64,000 bases of DNA, taken from NCBI GenBank assembly GCA_018340375.1, contig JAFFJZ010000008.1:3782001-3846000 (forward strand), read 5' to 3'. Every line of letters starts with the position of its first letter. Positions within the stretch are counted from its first letter, which is position 1. This DNA comes from Gonatopus flavifemur (Eukaryota; Arthropoda; Insecta; Hymenoptera; Dryinidae). The translations under genes and the position numbers were made by a program. Below, in pieces: positions 34,771 to 48,359 of the stretch. The notes under the pieces were generated by a model. That model saw nothing but the letters and a program-made list of their open reading frames with translations. It did not search any database and was not told the origin of the DNA.

Positions 34771-37700
34771 TACACAAGGAATCGTGCAGTTACTTTTAAA
34801 CAGTTCTTCAGTCCGATAAGAAAAGCATTTTGAAATTTTGTCCCACATTTTTTCGTAAATTATTCGATGAATGTCAAATTGAAATAGATAATGATATCAC
34901 CACCTGTTCAGATTGACATTGATTTTTTATTGCTACATCCTAATAAAAAACACCATTCATTCGGAGAACGGAATGGAGCCAAAAGAATCGTAAAATAAAA
35001 GCGTTGGTGAATAAGTTTATTAGGCTTCAAGAAAATACAGTTACTTCAAATTTCAATATATGTGGTACGTGACAGACAAATGAGGGGAACTATATTTGGA
35101 TGAGATATTGCTTCCTTGAAAAGGGAAAGCTTAGTAATCATTCTGGAGATCCGAAAATTTTTTCCCCTCCAAAATCAAAATTCCTTACACCAAACGACTC
35201 CCCAAAATTTGGAGAACGTTTGGAGAATTGTGGTTTCGTGTCCGATGTCCGTCTGTCCGTCTGTCTTTCTGTCTGATTGGTGTCCGTATGTCAACATTTA
35301 CACGCAAGTGCATATTTTCCGTTCGAATTATCCAAGCTTCATGAAATTTTTATCACAGTTGTGGGCAAAGGTTGATGATGGTCCCATATTTGTTTCAGCT
35401 CGATGCGTACATAAGCTCTCTATTGTCTGAATGCAATACCGCTTATACCACGCTCTAGTTATGATCCGATAGTGGTCCCATATTAGTTTCATTCCGATCG
35501 GTTAAAAAACACAATCTTCTTTTCTTGTTCATTGGACGTACTTAAACCTTCAAATATACGTCCCTTGAATATCCTCGCCGTTTTCTGTTGTTTTTGGCCA
35601 GGAAAACATTTGGGATACCATCAATATGCAGTCGACCTGAATTTCAAAATTTCTCACGGGTTGAGGATTTAGTTTGGGGGTGTAGGGGAGGGGTAATTGC
35701 AAAGAGGGACATATCCTCATTTCCCCAACCGACAAACCAAACCAAACCAAACCAAACCAAACCAAACAATCACTCCGTGGGAAATTTTGAATTTCAGATA
35801 GACCGCATATGGTGAGTATTCCAAAGTTTTTCCCACAGATTTTCTTCCAATGGACTGCAAATCACCTGGGATATTGAGGAAAAAGAAAGATGTCACGAAA
35901 ACTATATTCAAATGGTTAAGAATTTTATTCATGGTTGCAGTGACTCGAAATTTGGTTATGATGTCTAACAAAACAAGACAGTGTGACATGAATTTTGTTG
36001 CAGCAATTACACAGTTCTACACAGTTCTACAGTTCTGATTATGGGGATCATTATATCATTATATCATTATTATATCATGGCGATTTAAAAAGTTATTCAG
36101 TGACCTTTTAGATGCGGTTAGAATCTGCTAAGAATACTTCCTGTCAGTATTGATCTGCATTGTTCAGATTAGAAATATCAACCGGCCACACAATAATTCA
36201 GGTTTGGATAATATCTCATGACAAGATAGAGAAATCTTATGCAAAACCAAAAGATATCTTTCAGATGTTCTAGAAAGTTCTGACTCCTAAAAGATGTCCA
36301 AATGGTATCTTTCATAAGATCTCAAACTTGTCTCGCGAGTGGATATGTTATAGATGTCTTTTAGATATTTTTTACGAATATGTACTGTTCCAAACGTCTA
36401 AAATATTCCTCTCTGTGTCACACAAGACATCTTGGACGTGTGGTGGAATATTTTTAAAATATTCTTGTTGTGAACATGGCTTTGATGAGAACATTTTCCA
36501 AAGAATCTCTGAAAATTTCTCTGAATCTTATTACAAAAAAAAACCTATACATTCTTTAGGAAATCACCGAAACTCTCTGAGCCATTATAAACACCTCTGA
36601 AATCCTATGAAAAACTCTTCACTACCAATTTCTGGATACCTCAGTGATTTTCTATGAAATTTTCCTACCTAGCGCACTTTTATACGGGAATTGAATGGAA
36701 AATCTTTTCTAAATTTCGTAGATTTGGAATACTAGACAGAAACGGAAAAAAAGTTAATTATTTTTCAACCGAATTTTTAGGACAGAAACCTTTCGAAGCT
36801 TTAAAAACATTCTCAACCGACTCTACCAGATCTTTGAAACGAGGATGTTCGGTATTTCCTCGTAACTCTGTTAAAACTCACTACTCACTTGAAAGTATAC
36901 AATACGCGTTTGAAATTACTACCATTCAAAATGGCAACACTATACAGACTAAATTTTAATAAATTTTTTCCACGTGGTTCTAATTTTTATTCCTCATTAA
37001 CGATGTGATCTAAGTGATCAGCATATATTATTACAAAAACCTTAGATAATGAATCCATTTCGCATGAAACTCACCTATATGATAACCATACGGAGAAAAC
37101 AGATCTCGGAAAAATAGTCAAGTCCGCTGTCATACGTAGCACAGCTGCTCCCGATATGTGGAATAGTGAATTATATCAGGTCACATTTTGATTTATAGGT
37201 ACACGAAATTCAAATTCAGTGATAGAAATTACAGAAATTGCTAATCCTCACAAATCCAGAAAAATGTATTGTTGCAATAACCAATTCGTTGGTTAAATAA
37301 GGGCCAAACAATTGATTGGTTATCATGACCAATTATGTGGTTGTAACAACCAATTTCGTTGGTTGGTCCAACTGCATTTTTTGACGTAATCATCATAACC
37401 AACAGAATTGATTGTGACACTCACATAATTGGTTGTGGCAGTACGCCTTGTGATACTTCACATCACATAATCAGTACATTGCGTAGCTCAGTCTACTAAG
37501 AACATATTAAAAACATTTATTGCTATAATAGTGAATTCTGCTGTTTGCCAAAGAAGCACTTTTCTACGTGCATTCCATACATTTCAATTCAGAATCAAAC
37601 CTTGATCGCGTGTTCTCATTACAAAGCACGCACACAAGTATATTATCGGTTGATATATTATATCGGGGGAAACAGAAATTGTGGTTATTCCTGTGCGTAT

Positions 37701-38407
37701 TGCCTATTATATAAAATTTACGCCACATTCTGAGAGCTGATATTCTCCCCGGAACATGTTAATTGCAATGGCAGTCATTAAGCGGAATTCAGAGTATGCT
37801 CCGTAACGTTGGAGATCCCGAACGTAAGATAATTCGGTGTGGAAATGGAGTGTGTCCTCTTATCTATTCTCGGACCGACTCTCGATTTTATGGAAGGTGA
37901 AATGAGATTATTCAACACCCTGGTCGCTGATGAGATAACGATTACCGTTAGTCACATATTATACAGGTCATTGCCTTGTTTCTTTCATCTATTTTTCCTC
38001 CCTGTATTTTGTACCTCCATCCTTCACAACAACGGCTTCTAACTCATGCAATCGATTTTCAAGATTGATGTCAATCACAGTTGTCATTTATGATATTTTC
38101 CCGATCTTCAATGGAATTTCCAAAGAAGTCTATATCAAGAACATGATATGCTGAATGGTAAAGTAAGTTCATTTCATTGACATGAAATGTTCGTTCTGAG
38201 ATAGGTTGAAATTTGGGTCTTAGAAGTCCTATCCGAGCTCAGTCAGAAATCTTTTTAATGAAATCTTTCAATATCAGAAACAAAACAATGTACTCATTAC
38301 GGAATCTTGTACAGTTATTCGTGTAGTGTGGTAATCATAACAATTTGCTAACTCATTTTGAATTGAAAAAAATAAACAATACAATCACATCAGGAATCCG
38401 TTCGATG
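34771..38407. other. Intergenic stretch with microsatellites and weak repeats
   Basis: Contains (GTCC/GTCT)n at 35245-35275, an (AACCA)n microsatellite at 35722-35767 inside an imperfect inverted repeat (35600-35655 against 35770-35850), ATTATATC repeats at 36050-36080, AAGATATC-type words at 36240-36400, and a CCAATT/TTGGTT-rich tract at 37270-37440. The frame at 36654-36959 has no recognisable motif. No gene called. Confidence 0.4.
35722..35767. repeat. (AACCA)n microsatellite
   Basis: About eight tandem ACCAA units, slightly imperfect at the left. Confidence 0.85.
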
Positions 38408-38625
38408 CACGCAGAGAAAAGTTACCAACAAAATTACTACACTTTACAGTCAAGTAGGGACAAAATCACATTCCGGGATTATGTATTATACTTTTTCATT
38501 AAAATTACTATACTATCCAAAGAAGAGTGATAGAATTCTGTTATTCATCGATGGAAAATATAGTAATTTCAATACCAAAATATAATACATAATCTCAACG
38601 TTTAATTTTTTCTCCACTTTACTGT
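38408..38625. mobile_element. Inverted-repeat MITE with CACGCAGAGAAAA / TTTTTTCTCCA ends
   Basis: Left CACGCAGAGAAAAGTTACC, right TTAATTTTTTCTCC. Inner blocks GGGATTATGTATTATACTTT and the inverse TATAATACATAATCTC match. The frame at 38345-38530 falls within it and is not a gene. Confidence 0.65.
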
Positions 38626-38992
38626 GAAGAGTATTAATTTTTTAGGAAGGCGGTTGATTTTAGTGCAGGGTCAGAATTTCTGAAATCAGCAGGAATTCAA
38701 TTCTGATTCTCATAATTCGATGAAAAATAGCGAAAGTGACAGCTCTTCATGTTAGAAATGAGTCTACGGAATGATTTAGCAAAATATTTTTTTGCGGAAC
38801 TTATAAATAATTCAAGTTTTCAAGAACCTGTTGTTTTCAGAATTTATAACTTTTGAACGGTGCAACCGATTTGGACAAACGAGCGCTTGAATCGAAGATG
38901 ATTGATTGAATTATATGAATTTCTTATGGACACCCCCTAGCGAATCAGATCATACCAAAATTTCCAGTATTCTGTGAGTGTAATTATGGTAT

Positions 38993-39261
38993 CCCATACA
39001 GCACAAAAGTCCCCGCAGAGAGCTTCCGTTATAACAGTAAACATGAATTCATTATGAATAAGTTGAATTCAAAATGAACTCTTGATGAATAAATTAATCT
39101 TCAGAAAGAATTCATAAAGAACTATTCAGGCATTCAATATGTGTGCATTTTGAATTCATTGAGTTCATATTGAATTAATTTTTACTGTCATAACGGGGAC
39201 TGTTCAAGGAGTTCTTTCAGAAGTTTTTGTGAATTCAAAATGATCATTTGTGCTGTCTGGG
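38993..39261. mobile_element. MITE with CCCATACAGCACAAA ends, copy 2
   Basis: Best-preserved copy: left CCCATACAGCACAAAAG, right CTTTTGTG-like inverse ending CATTTGTGCTGTCTGGG. Identical 7-bp flanks ATGGTAT at 38986-38992 and 39262-39268 look like a target duplication, shorter than the 9 bp of the related element at 352-1533. Confidence 0.8.
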
Positions 39262-40637
39262 ATGGTATGCAATCAGTATGAATCTAGTAGCAATTCAGTA
39301 AAATACCAAGTTGTAATAAGAAGTGAACTGAAAGCATACCGTATACTCGTGAAATTGTCGTACTTAAAGTATACCGAAATTTTCGTGGAAATAAGGATTT
39401 TCTCATGCATTTCCATGGAACCACAATCTGGGAAAATTTAGTACCCCTCGCAAAAATCTAATATAGTATTATCTGAGTATAAATTCAACTGAATTTCGAT
39501 AGGCATTGTTTCGGTGTATTCTTTGGGTAAAAAAATTCTTGCATTCTTCACGTAGATATTCTCTGGTATCTTTTCAGTAGGAATTGAGTATCTATACTCC
39601 AACTGAGAATACTCAGCATGATCACTTGATGTAAAACGAGTGCAATATTTCTAGTGCAGTTTGAATGTCAATCATGGTGTCAAAAATTCACAAATACATC
39701 TGGAAACCATGGTGTTGATTCGGTGTATTCAATTTCATTAGGGTCATTATTGAGAGAAAAACATAGCTACATAAGAAACAGAACTAGAATAGTCAATGAC
39801 CTGGACAGCACAACCACTAACTCTCCACCTAGGAAGGTGTGCTCAGGGTATCAGTTATCTAGATGTCAGTTAGTTCGACAATTTGAGTATATTGTTGCAT
39901 CTTCAGTGCATCATCAATATAAGATAAATAAAAACTAGGACATGTTCAGGGGCTTGATCCTTGAAGTCAACATTGTCGGGCAAACTGATTTTCAGATCAA
40001 TTTACTTTCTCGCTAACAAAGGCTCTACCTGTTATCCAGATGAAACATGAGCGTTAGGTTGCCGCAAGGCTCACCAAGATGCGTCAAGCCTAGGTTATCA
40101 GGTATGACGCAATTCTCAGCCCAATAGTTTCTACAATGACGACCAAACACTGGTAAAAAGGTTGTAGTAACATAAGCCATCAATGACAAACCATACAAAA
40201 ATGTGTTTGTCAAGGATAAACCAACACTGTCGCCATCTTGTGGCAGTGTTGCGCTCATCTTATGCCAATGGTTATTTTTATTTTTCATTGTAGCTGAAAA
40301 TAAAATGGAACATCCATTCTACGATTTCGATATGAATGGAATAATTGTTGGAGAATTCCAAGAAGTTCGAAATTCAATTTGTCTAATCAGTTTCTACTGA
40401 TAAATGACGTAAATCCGATGGTCCTGATGTTGAAGTAGGTGCGTTCTGAAACAGATGGAGAATTCTTTCTGTCATGAAACCTTCAGAGAAAACTTATACG
40501 TTCATTGAATGCTTGGTTTGCCACTCGCAAGATACAAGCAGCACCCTGGTGAGAGTTATTGTTGTTCCACCTTGCGCCAATCTATCGCTCAAGTTGAAAC
40601 AAACTACCACCCTCGCATAGTGCAACATAAGAATCTA

Positions 40638-40915
40638 CTCCCAAGAAAAAAAGATTAGATCTAATGAGATCCAAGTATATCTCATCAGATCTAAATGTTG
40701 GCAAAATTCTCTACCAATCTGTTCGTATCTAGTTACATCTGAACATCTCAACTTAGGCAACAATCTTTGGAATTTTCTGATATTGACTCACTCCCAAAGA
40801 TTCCGATTTTGGAAGGAGTCCAAAAAATATAGGAAAATTCGAGAAGATTTGTGAAGATACATACATCTCAAGAGATCTACCTATATCTCAATGAATCTAA
40901 TGTTTTTTCTCGGGC
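40638..40915. mobile_element. AGATCT-rich inverted-repeat MITE
   Basis: Left CCAAGAAAAAAAGATTAGAT, right (inverse) CCGAGAAAAAACATTAGATT, with several TCAGATCT/AGATCTA words in both arms. A smaller relative is at 44357-44476. Confidence 0.55.
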
Positions 40916-42095
40916 TGTCATTCCTAATGCGTGTAGCAGTGTCCTGTCATGCACTACAGACCCTCGTGTGACTCATTTGTTCTCCTTCGGGCAATATTGG
41001 TTGGAATATGGGTCAGGTGTGACGCAGTCTATGTCCAATTATGGATCAAACAAGTTAATTTATTGATCACCCATATTGGTACAATTTGTAGATCATTGTC
41101 AACTACCCTTGCCTCTACGTAGATTGTCTTGTCTTGGCTATCAGCCGTGTGCCCAGTTATATTCTGAAAATTTTTATATGAGTAGATAAAAATGAACGCG
41201 ATTGAATTTTAGCAACAGAAAAAAGGATATACAGTTCTCATTTTGCAGATATTATTTTGATCTGTGGTTATTAATTAACGCACATATGAATATGAATCTA
41301 ACCAGAGGGATCCCTCATTCCAAAATCCTTCCTCATGCTTTGTCATAATTTTCGAGGGAGGGATGATCAATCCCTATTGTACTATTCCATCATTTCGATC
41401 AGCGGAATTTCATACGGAAGGGACTTTCAGATAAATTACACGATATGCATGTGACCATTGTTCATACGATTGCCGACAATCGATGTAGGGTTTCGCTTAA
41501 CGATCAAAGCGAATCTCACCAGATGAAAATCACGGACGCGTATTGCGAAAGGAACAATGATTGGATTCCAATTTGACTTTGTCGTGATATTTTAAATTAA
41601 TAATGTGAAACTGTCTCACGCAAATGTCGTGTAATTCTAAACATTTTATCAATAAAATAAATGAATAATATTCTGAAATTGAGACTATTTCCTACTTGTA
41701 ACGGATTCATGGCATCTGAAAAGGATGAGAAAAGTACGTTTTTCAATACACTGTGGCATCTAATTAAATGGACGATTCTGAACCATCCCACAGAGAGTAG
41801 AAGAGAGTCAACAGTCTTGCGCTCTTTGTGCACTGCCTATTTGTTTTTGCTAATCGATGATCGAAAAAAATAATCGTCCAAAAACCTTCGCTATCGTCGA
41901 ATTTTGTTTATTTTTCATATTTTTTAAGTTTACCGACAAATTGTAATTATTTTCTACAAAAGCTTCCTTGGTGAAATGGTTCAGATAAAAATTCCGACCT
42001 CCAGAATGCTTTAATATCATATCAGCAAACCTGCAAAGTTCAATTGTAGATGAATAAAAATTCCCTAATGAAGCCAAGTTTCTCGAATGTATCTT

Positions 42096-42268
42096 CCCAT
42101 AAAGCAACAGAGTCCCCACGAAGAGCTCCCGTTATGACAGTAAACATGAATTCATTATGAATACTTTGAATTCATATTGAATTCATTCTCACTGACATAA
42201 CGTGGACTGTGCCAAGAACTCATTAAGGAGTCTTCAAGAATTCAAACGGGTTATTTTTGCTGTCTGGG
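42096..42268. mobile_element. MITE with CCCATAAAGCA ends, copy 3 (internally deleted)
   Basis: Same family, only about 173 bp: left CCCATAAAGCAACAGAGTCC, right TTTGCTGTCTGGG; the central block with GATGAATAA is missing. Confidence 0.65.
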
Positions 42269-44356
42269 TTTATGGCCTGTTTGATTGTTTTAATTCCGTT
42301 TAAAATATAAGACTCCATTATAGAGGCTTCTGCATTATGTTCATTGAATTTTTGCAACTACTTTCGACATGATTTCGAATGGCTCCTGTCGTTCAAATGA
42401 TTACGCTGTAAATACGAGATTGGAGTTTACATCCGATTGTTTTCGATTCAGTTTTTAATACATCTAATATGAAAATTTTTGGGCTCCGCCAATGCATAAC
42501 AATAGGATATAACTTGTCGCGATTTTGACAGACAATACTTGGCATGCTACGAATGTTCATTTTTGATTAATAACAAATAAAAAATATTGTACCGATGTCG
42601 TTGTTTGAAAAATTTCGTTTGTCCGCTCACACCATTAATTCAGAATTCCGTCAGGCTTGGCTCTTCCTTGGATCTTCCTTAATCCAATATTGACTGAAGC
42701 AAGGATTTAATTTGCAGTGAGGATCAATGAAAATCAGTCTTCAATGTACCCCTATCATTGATAATAGCACGGTTCAGTATTGGCATGCTCTTTCTTTCTA
42801 ACGTTTCACAGCTGAATTGAATTGTGAAATTTTTCAAATCGTCAATGTGATATCAGCTGATTCACAATTTTAATTGCAAACTAATCAACATTACACAAAT
42901 AATTTGTCTTATCATGACGCAAATTATAGGAAATTCAATTTAGATACCGCCGTATATAATATATTTTTCCTACTTTATTGATAGAAAGTTTTTTCACAAG
43001 TAGTGAGAGGCGTTTACGAGGAATATATAAGGCTCAAATCATTCTCTCGGAGAACAGCAATCTTCCTTTGTTACAGCTCACAACAGAGGCCGCCTGCTGC
43101 TGATCCACCTTAAAATGAACAACAGTAATAATTGATGTTAATGGCTTATATATATATCACATTTCTTCCCGCACAAATCAAATGATTTCATTCAATAACC
43201 CCGATATAGAAAATAAGTATCGTGTATACTTCTCATTGCAAAATTCAGCGCCAAATTAATACAAATTAGTGTATATATTCCTCAACTGTTTGAAAACAAG
43301 TAATAGAGATTACTATACAAAACAACTCGACAAATTTCTGCTGGGGAAGAATTCTTCCTGTCTTTTCTAAATGTATAACTATATCACATCAAAGTGCATT
43401 TTCTCATTCCGGAATAAAGTGCCCTGGAACAATTTATCATCAAACCAATGAATTATGCAAAGGATGAATTATTAATAAATTTGAAAATTAAAGAAAAAAA
43501 AAGCAGAAAACCTGCGAGTACACGCAGGGAATCTTTCATTTGCATGACTCTGTTTCTGTCTTTCCTTTTATCGCACATTCTGCCCTTTCTCTGATCCAGA
43601 GTTCCGTTTCTACTGCAACTACGACAAAGCCGCACCGTGCAACGGGACTTTCCAATTTCAACTTTCGACCCACAGCGGTGTAGTACTATATGGAAGATTT
43701 CCTACTCACTTTCCGGTCGTTCGTTCATTTCCCACTCATGACTTTTAAAAGATCTTCCAAGAATTACGTTTTTCCCTCTTGTACCCTCCACTTGCTCACC
43801 TCGTGACCGCATTGCCCGGACGACGGCGATTAATCCATGTAATTAAGGGCAAAGTAGTCGGTGATTTTCATCTCACGACTGAGACTTCGTACGTCGAAGA
43901 AGGGGATATCAAATTCTTCCGTTTATATGATGAGTTTGATACTTTTACCGACGAATCCTCCATTCCAATAAATCCCAAAGATATGAGTAATTGATGTTTC
44001 CGACGGTTTTATTTATCCCTCGCTCTTTCAAGATAAAGGGGATTAAGATTTCTTATGGGAATCAAATAAAAAAAACTCTGAGATATAATGTAGTCATATG
44101 AGACTTGGGGAAAGTTTTGTGAAATTTTGAAACAGAAATGGGAACAATTTGGTAAGAGAAGAGTCTTCTCCTGAATTTTAAACAATGAATATAAAATTGA
44201 TTTGATGTCATTACATAACACAATTAATTGTTCGTCAAATCTCTTTTTCGCCTGTACTGAGAAAGATAATTTTCCTGCGTGACTGGAACAAAAATGTTAT
44301 ATTCACATCAATTTTTGTACGATTCTTCCAGGAAAACTGAGTATAAATTATAATTC

Positions 44357-44476
44357 CAGCCTGGGAAAAATTAATCTAGATCCAATGAATTACATCTACG
44401 TAGATCTGAAAATGGGAGAATCCAAGTCGACTTAGATCTACTTAAATCTATAGAGATCTCATTATTCTTTTTCCCA
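44357..44476. mobile_element. AGATCT-rich inverted-repeat MITE, small copy
   Basis: Left CCTGGGAAAAATTAATCTAG, right ATTATTCTTTTTCCCA, with AGATCTACTTAAATCTA-type words between. Same style as 40638-40915. Confidence 0.5.
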
Positions 44477-46984
44477 AAAGTACTCAATTCTCAGAAATGA
44501 TCTGAAAGCAAAGGGAACAGTCAATACGCGCGAATCGCGATAAATTGACGTAAAAATTCTTTTGATGCATTGAATGTGAAACACCCTACGAACAATGATT
44601 ACTGGCGTTTCAATGGGCCACTGATGGTCCTGCGATACCGGCGAAGGGCCGTCAATGGGCCTTTGAATGACCTGCATTTGTGTTTGCTGGGGAATATCAG
44701 ATCTCTTCGATCAGCTCACTTTCCATTATCTGTCATGCATAATTTTCATATATAATTTATATAATTAATGAATTTTATACATAAAAGATTATGAAAAACG
44801 AGCTGATCCAACAAATCGGATGTTGTTTCCGTACTCAGTACCCTAAAACTACTCCAAATAAGTCCTCAAACCTCAGGCACCAAAATGGCTGTGGACACCA
44901 GTGACATTCATATACAAACTACGATATATTTTGAGAAAATACATCAAATGCTGGTCAAAAATTCGTATAGATCTGTTTGGCATTTCAAGTAAAACTGTGC
45001 AGTAACACAAAGAATTTAAAAAAATGAAGCAAATCAAGACGAATACAATTGAATGAAATTATGATTCATTAATCTTGTTTTTGTGAATCTACTCGAATAT
45101 TAATTCTTTGACCAGTGCTCGACTCTCGTGGTTACGTTCCTCACAATTTTCCATGAAATGTACAGACTGGAGAGAAATATATCCAAGGAGTTTTGAAGGA
45201 TTTGATAAGACAAACACGAGGATGATGTATATACGTACACAAGAAGGAAGAAAATGCGAAGATGAGGATGAAAAAAATATATTTATCATAAGTACATTAC
45301 GTGTCGACGATTCAAAAAGTAATGAGATTGATAATATCCGGGAATAGTATGGATCCTCGAGAATTCGAACAAATTTTAAATGAGGGAATGTGTATCATTT
45401 TAACGATGAAACTACTTCCGTGAAAACGAAGTTCGTGAGAAACGGTGGATGGAGGAGCAGAAAAAAGTATAAAATACGTTGAGAACGTAAACTCAAATAC
45501 TCGAACAGAGACAAGGAAGACTCAGACATTGCACGGTAGCAACGGACTGTGATGTATATGAAACAAGAGTGTATCATACATTGAAAACGGCATGTACTTG
45601 AAAAGTCAAGAGATAGGGTTCCTACTTACGAACAGTGTAAAAGAAAGTCTACACTCGACGTAATGTGTTATACGTGATAGCCAAGCTAAAACAATTCGCA
45701 CACAAAGTACATAAAAAGTAACATTTCTCTCATTTAATTGGAATATAAATTCAAATAAGTTTTGTTATGATTCATAGAAGCATGGATCAACATTAAAGTG
45801 AAATGCTTTTGATTTCACAAGCCAATCATGTTTCACTAAAATAGTTTTTATTTAAGAGATAATTCTTTTAATACGATTATAACAAGATTCAAATGCTTTG
45901 TTCATAAACACTACTTACTTTTAGTAAAAACTCTTGAAAAGCGAACAAAAATTTTCATGTTTTCATCATTCACTTCAATTAAGAAGTTTCCACAGCATTT
46001 ACTCAAGGGTTGTATATATATTCTGTTCTGAGAAATGAAATTTTTATCATTCTCAGAAGAAGAAAAAATGAAACAACCCTCATTTCATTTGATGGTGAAC
46101 GGAAAGGGAAAAGAATAAGAAAACAATTGAGAATTTCAATCCCAAGAATCTTACTCCCCAATTCTTTTCCTTGTTAAAATCGTTCCCCATACACATCCAC
46201 GATATGAGGAATGAAAATAATAATAATAATGTTCGAGGTAAACCGAATTCAAATACGATATTGCTCACGTTCCATCGCGTGAAACGAATCTTGTAACGCG
46301 AGAATGAGAAAACGAGAGGGAAAGAAAGTACACCGGGGCAACATCGAACGTCATTTTCTTATTTCCGTGCTTTTCTGGCATCGCTTTCTCAGGAGAGCAA
46401 TTAATCATACGCCAGAAAGTCGTGCAGTCTACTGACTACAAGACTATACATTGCAAATGTATACCTACATGTATGTATGTATAATGAGTCGATGTCATTG
46501 ACCTTTTACTGGTGTTTCGTTTGAAACCCTAAAAGAACATTTGCGAACAGCAAATGCAGGCCCGTAAATTTGATGCCGAATGGGAAAGGATCGTAAATAG
46601 TAGAAAGGTATCGCAGTTGCCTTAAAGCGACGAACGTTCAAGAGTATACGACGGCATTTGAATTTTTCAGTGTGAACTATTCGTCCAAATGTCTGTGCGT
46701 ATTCGTGGATGTATTTTGTTTGATTTTATTTGATGATTTCTTTCAATCACCAAAAAATAAGAGAGAAACTTTGTTTTTAATATCAACATCATTTTTTATG
46801 GTTATCAATGAAACAGTATTTATGAAAACCAATCCGCGGAGATGGAAAAAATCCCCTAGTGAAAATAAATTATACATGAACCTATATAAAACGTCTATGA
46901 ATCGCAAGAAACGTATATGACTCCTATATAATCCATATATGACTCCTATATAATTCATATATGAGTCATATATGAAGATCTGAT

Positions 46985-47270
46985 TATGACCTATTCATTT
47001 TCCATTCCTGAAGATTCTGAATCGATTGGTCTATATCCCACAGAGACAAATTTCTGAAATTTTTTCATCAATTTGCGCCAGCACTTGGTAAATTTTGGAG
47101 GTGCACTTTTGAAAGAGCGTCCCTCTCAAGTGCTATTGATTCTTCATTTCAGAAGATTCTGAATCGATTAGTTTGTATTTTACGGAAACAATTTTTTTCA
47201 TCAATTTACTCCAGCGCTTTGTAAATTTTGGAGGTATACTTTTCAAGAAACGTTCCTCTCGATGATAGGA
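46985..47270. repeat. Two tandem units of a ~142-bp satellite (array 1)
   Basis: AAGATTCTGAATCGATT starts at 47011 and again at 47153, a period of 142 bp. Each unit also holds TTCATCAATTT, CCAGC, GGTAAATTTTGGAGGT and CGTYCCTCTC in the same order. Confidence 0.75.
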
Positions 47271-47465
47271 GATTCAAGTTTTTTTATGCCTGTTTTGTTT
47301 GATGAAGACATTGAATTTGGAGGATAAGATTGTAATTCGAATTCGAATATTAATTTTTCCATATGTTGGAGGATAATTTTGGAAATAAATTAAATATTCA
47401 CTTAATTGGTATGAACGGACAAGATGGATTGTGAGATAGAATTGAAATCACTTGATCATCATTAT

Positions 47466-47610
47466 GCGTGAAAAAATGGAATAAAACACTGCTGGCTAAT
47501 GTGTATACATCAGTTACCAATAATACGCACAATGGTCTCCAATGCGCGGGAATGGATAATCGATGAACGCACATTACCCAGCAGTGTTTTATTTTGTTTT
47601 TTCTCCACAC
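47466..47610. mobile_element. Short MITE with AATAAAACACTGCTGG arms
   Basis: Left GCGTGAAAAAATGGAATAAA with ACACTGCTGGCTAATGTG; right CACATTACCCAGCAGTGTTT then TTTTTTCTCCACAC. Arms about 40 bp. It lies between the two satellite arrays. Confidence 0.7.
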
Positions 47611-48359
47611 TGATGATCAATGTGCGGGACATTGGTCCCTCGTGTCAGATTTTTTCCGTGTATTGATAATAAATATTTATTCTCATATAAGTATTTCCAT
47701 TCTCACAGATCTTTATCGTTGAATATATGTCGAGATGGGAAGATGAATTCGCTGGTGAATAAGATTGTTTTCATTCTCGACACATATTTAGGAATAATAA
47801 CGATCTGTGAGTGTGAAAATATGTCAGAAGAAAGAGATTGAATATTCATGATACTTAGGATATTTTCATCATTTGAAAACAGAGATGATTTGGAACAAGA
47901 AATCACGAAACAACGTATATCGTCATCAAAATAAATATACTTCCAGAGATTGAATTGGGAAAGTTAGGATTAATTGATTATTATATCTTGATAGAATGAA
48001 ATTTTCAAATAAATAAGACTTTTCTTTTCTTTCTTAAAAGTTGAGCGGAACATACCCTCAACACATACACAGCCCTTAATGTCTCAGTAATATTTCTAGA
48101 ATATTACAATGTCTTGCTCAGAACATTCTGTGTGAAATATTCATACATGATCCTATAGATATTGCAGATACAATATTTTGATAAAAATGTTCTGAGAATC
48201 TTCCAATATGAGAATTGCACAGTGATATTCATAATGATCAGTAATATTCTGGAAATCTACGATGGGGAATATGCTACATTTGTCGCAAAGGAGATATTCT
48301 GAGAATATGATAGTAGCAATATTCGATGGAGCAGAATGAATTTTCATACACCCGACCCA

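Larger units (their letters stand above)
39270..46984. other. Intergenic stretch without confident gene
   Basis: Between the MITEs listed at 40638, 42096 and 44357, the DNA is unique and AT-rich. A GC-richer patch at 43540-43990 contains a 71-codon plus frame (43779-43994, with VVGDFHLTTETSYVEEGD) lacking splice context or family resemblance. 46915-46980 is a short tandem run of CATATATGACTCCTATATAA units. Confidence 0.35.

Noticed and set aside
36654..36959. Plus frame of 101 codons
   Set aside because: Starts well, but has no recognisable motif, no splice signals and AT-driven composition (many Phe, Lys, Ser). Kept only as a possible decayed fragment.
39654..39938. Plus frame of 94 codons
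   Set aside because: No motif, no splice context; composition could be chance in unique DNA.
43779..43994. Plus frame of 71 codons in a GC-richer patch
   Set aside because: Protein-like composition in the second half, but no upstream acceptor, no partner exon and no family resemblance.
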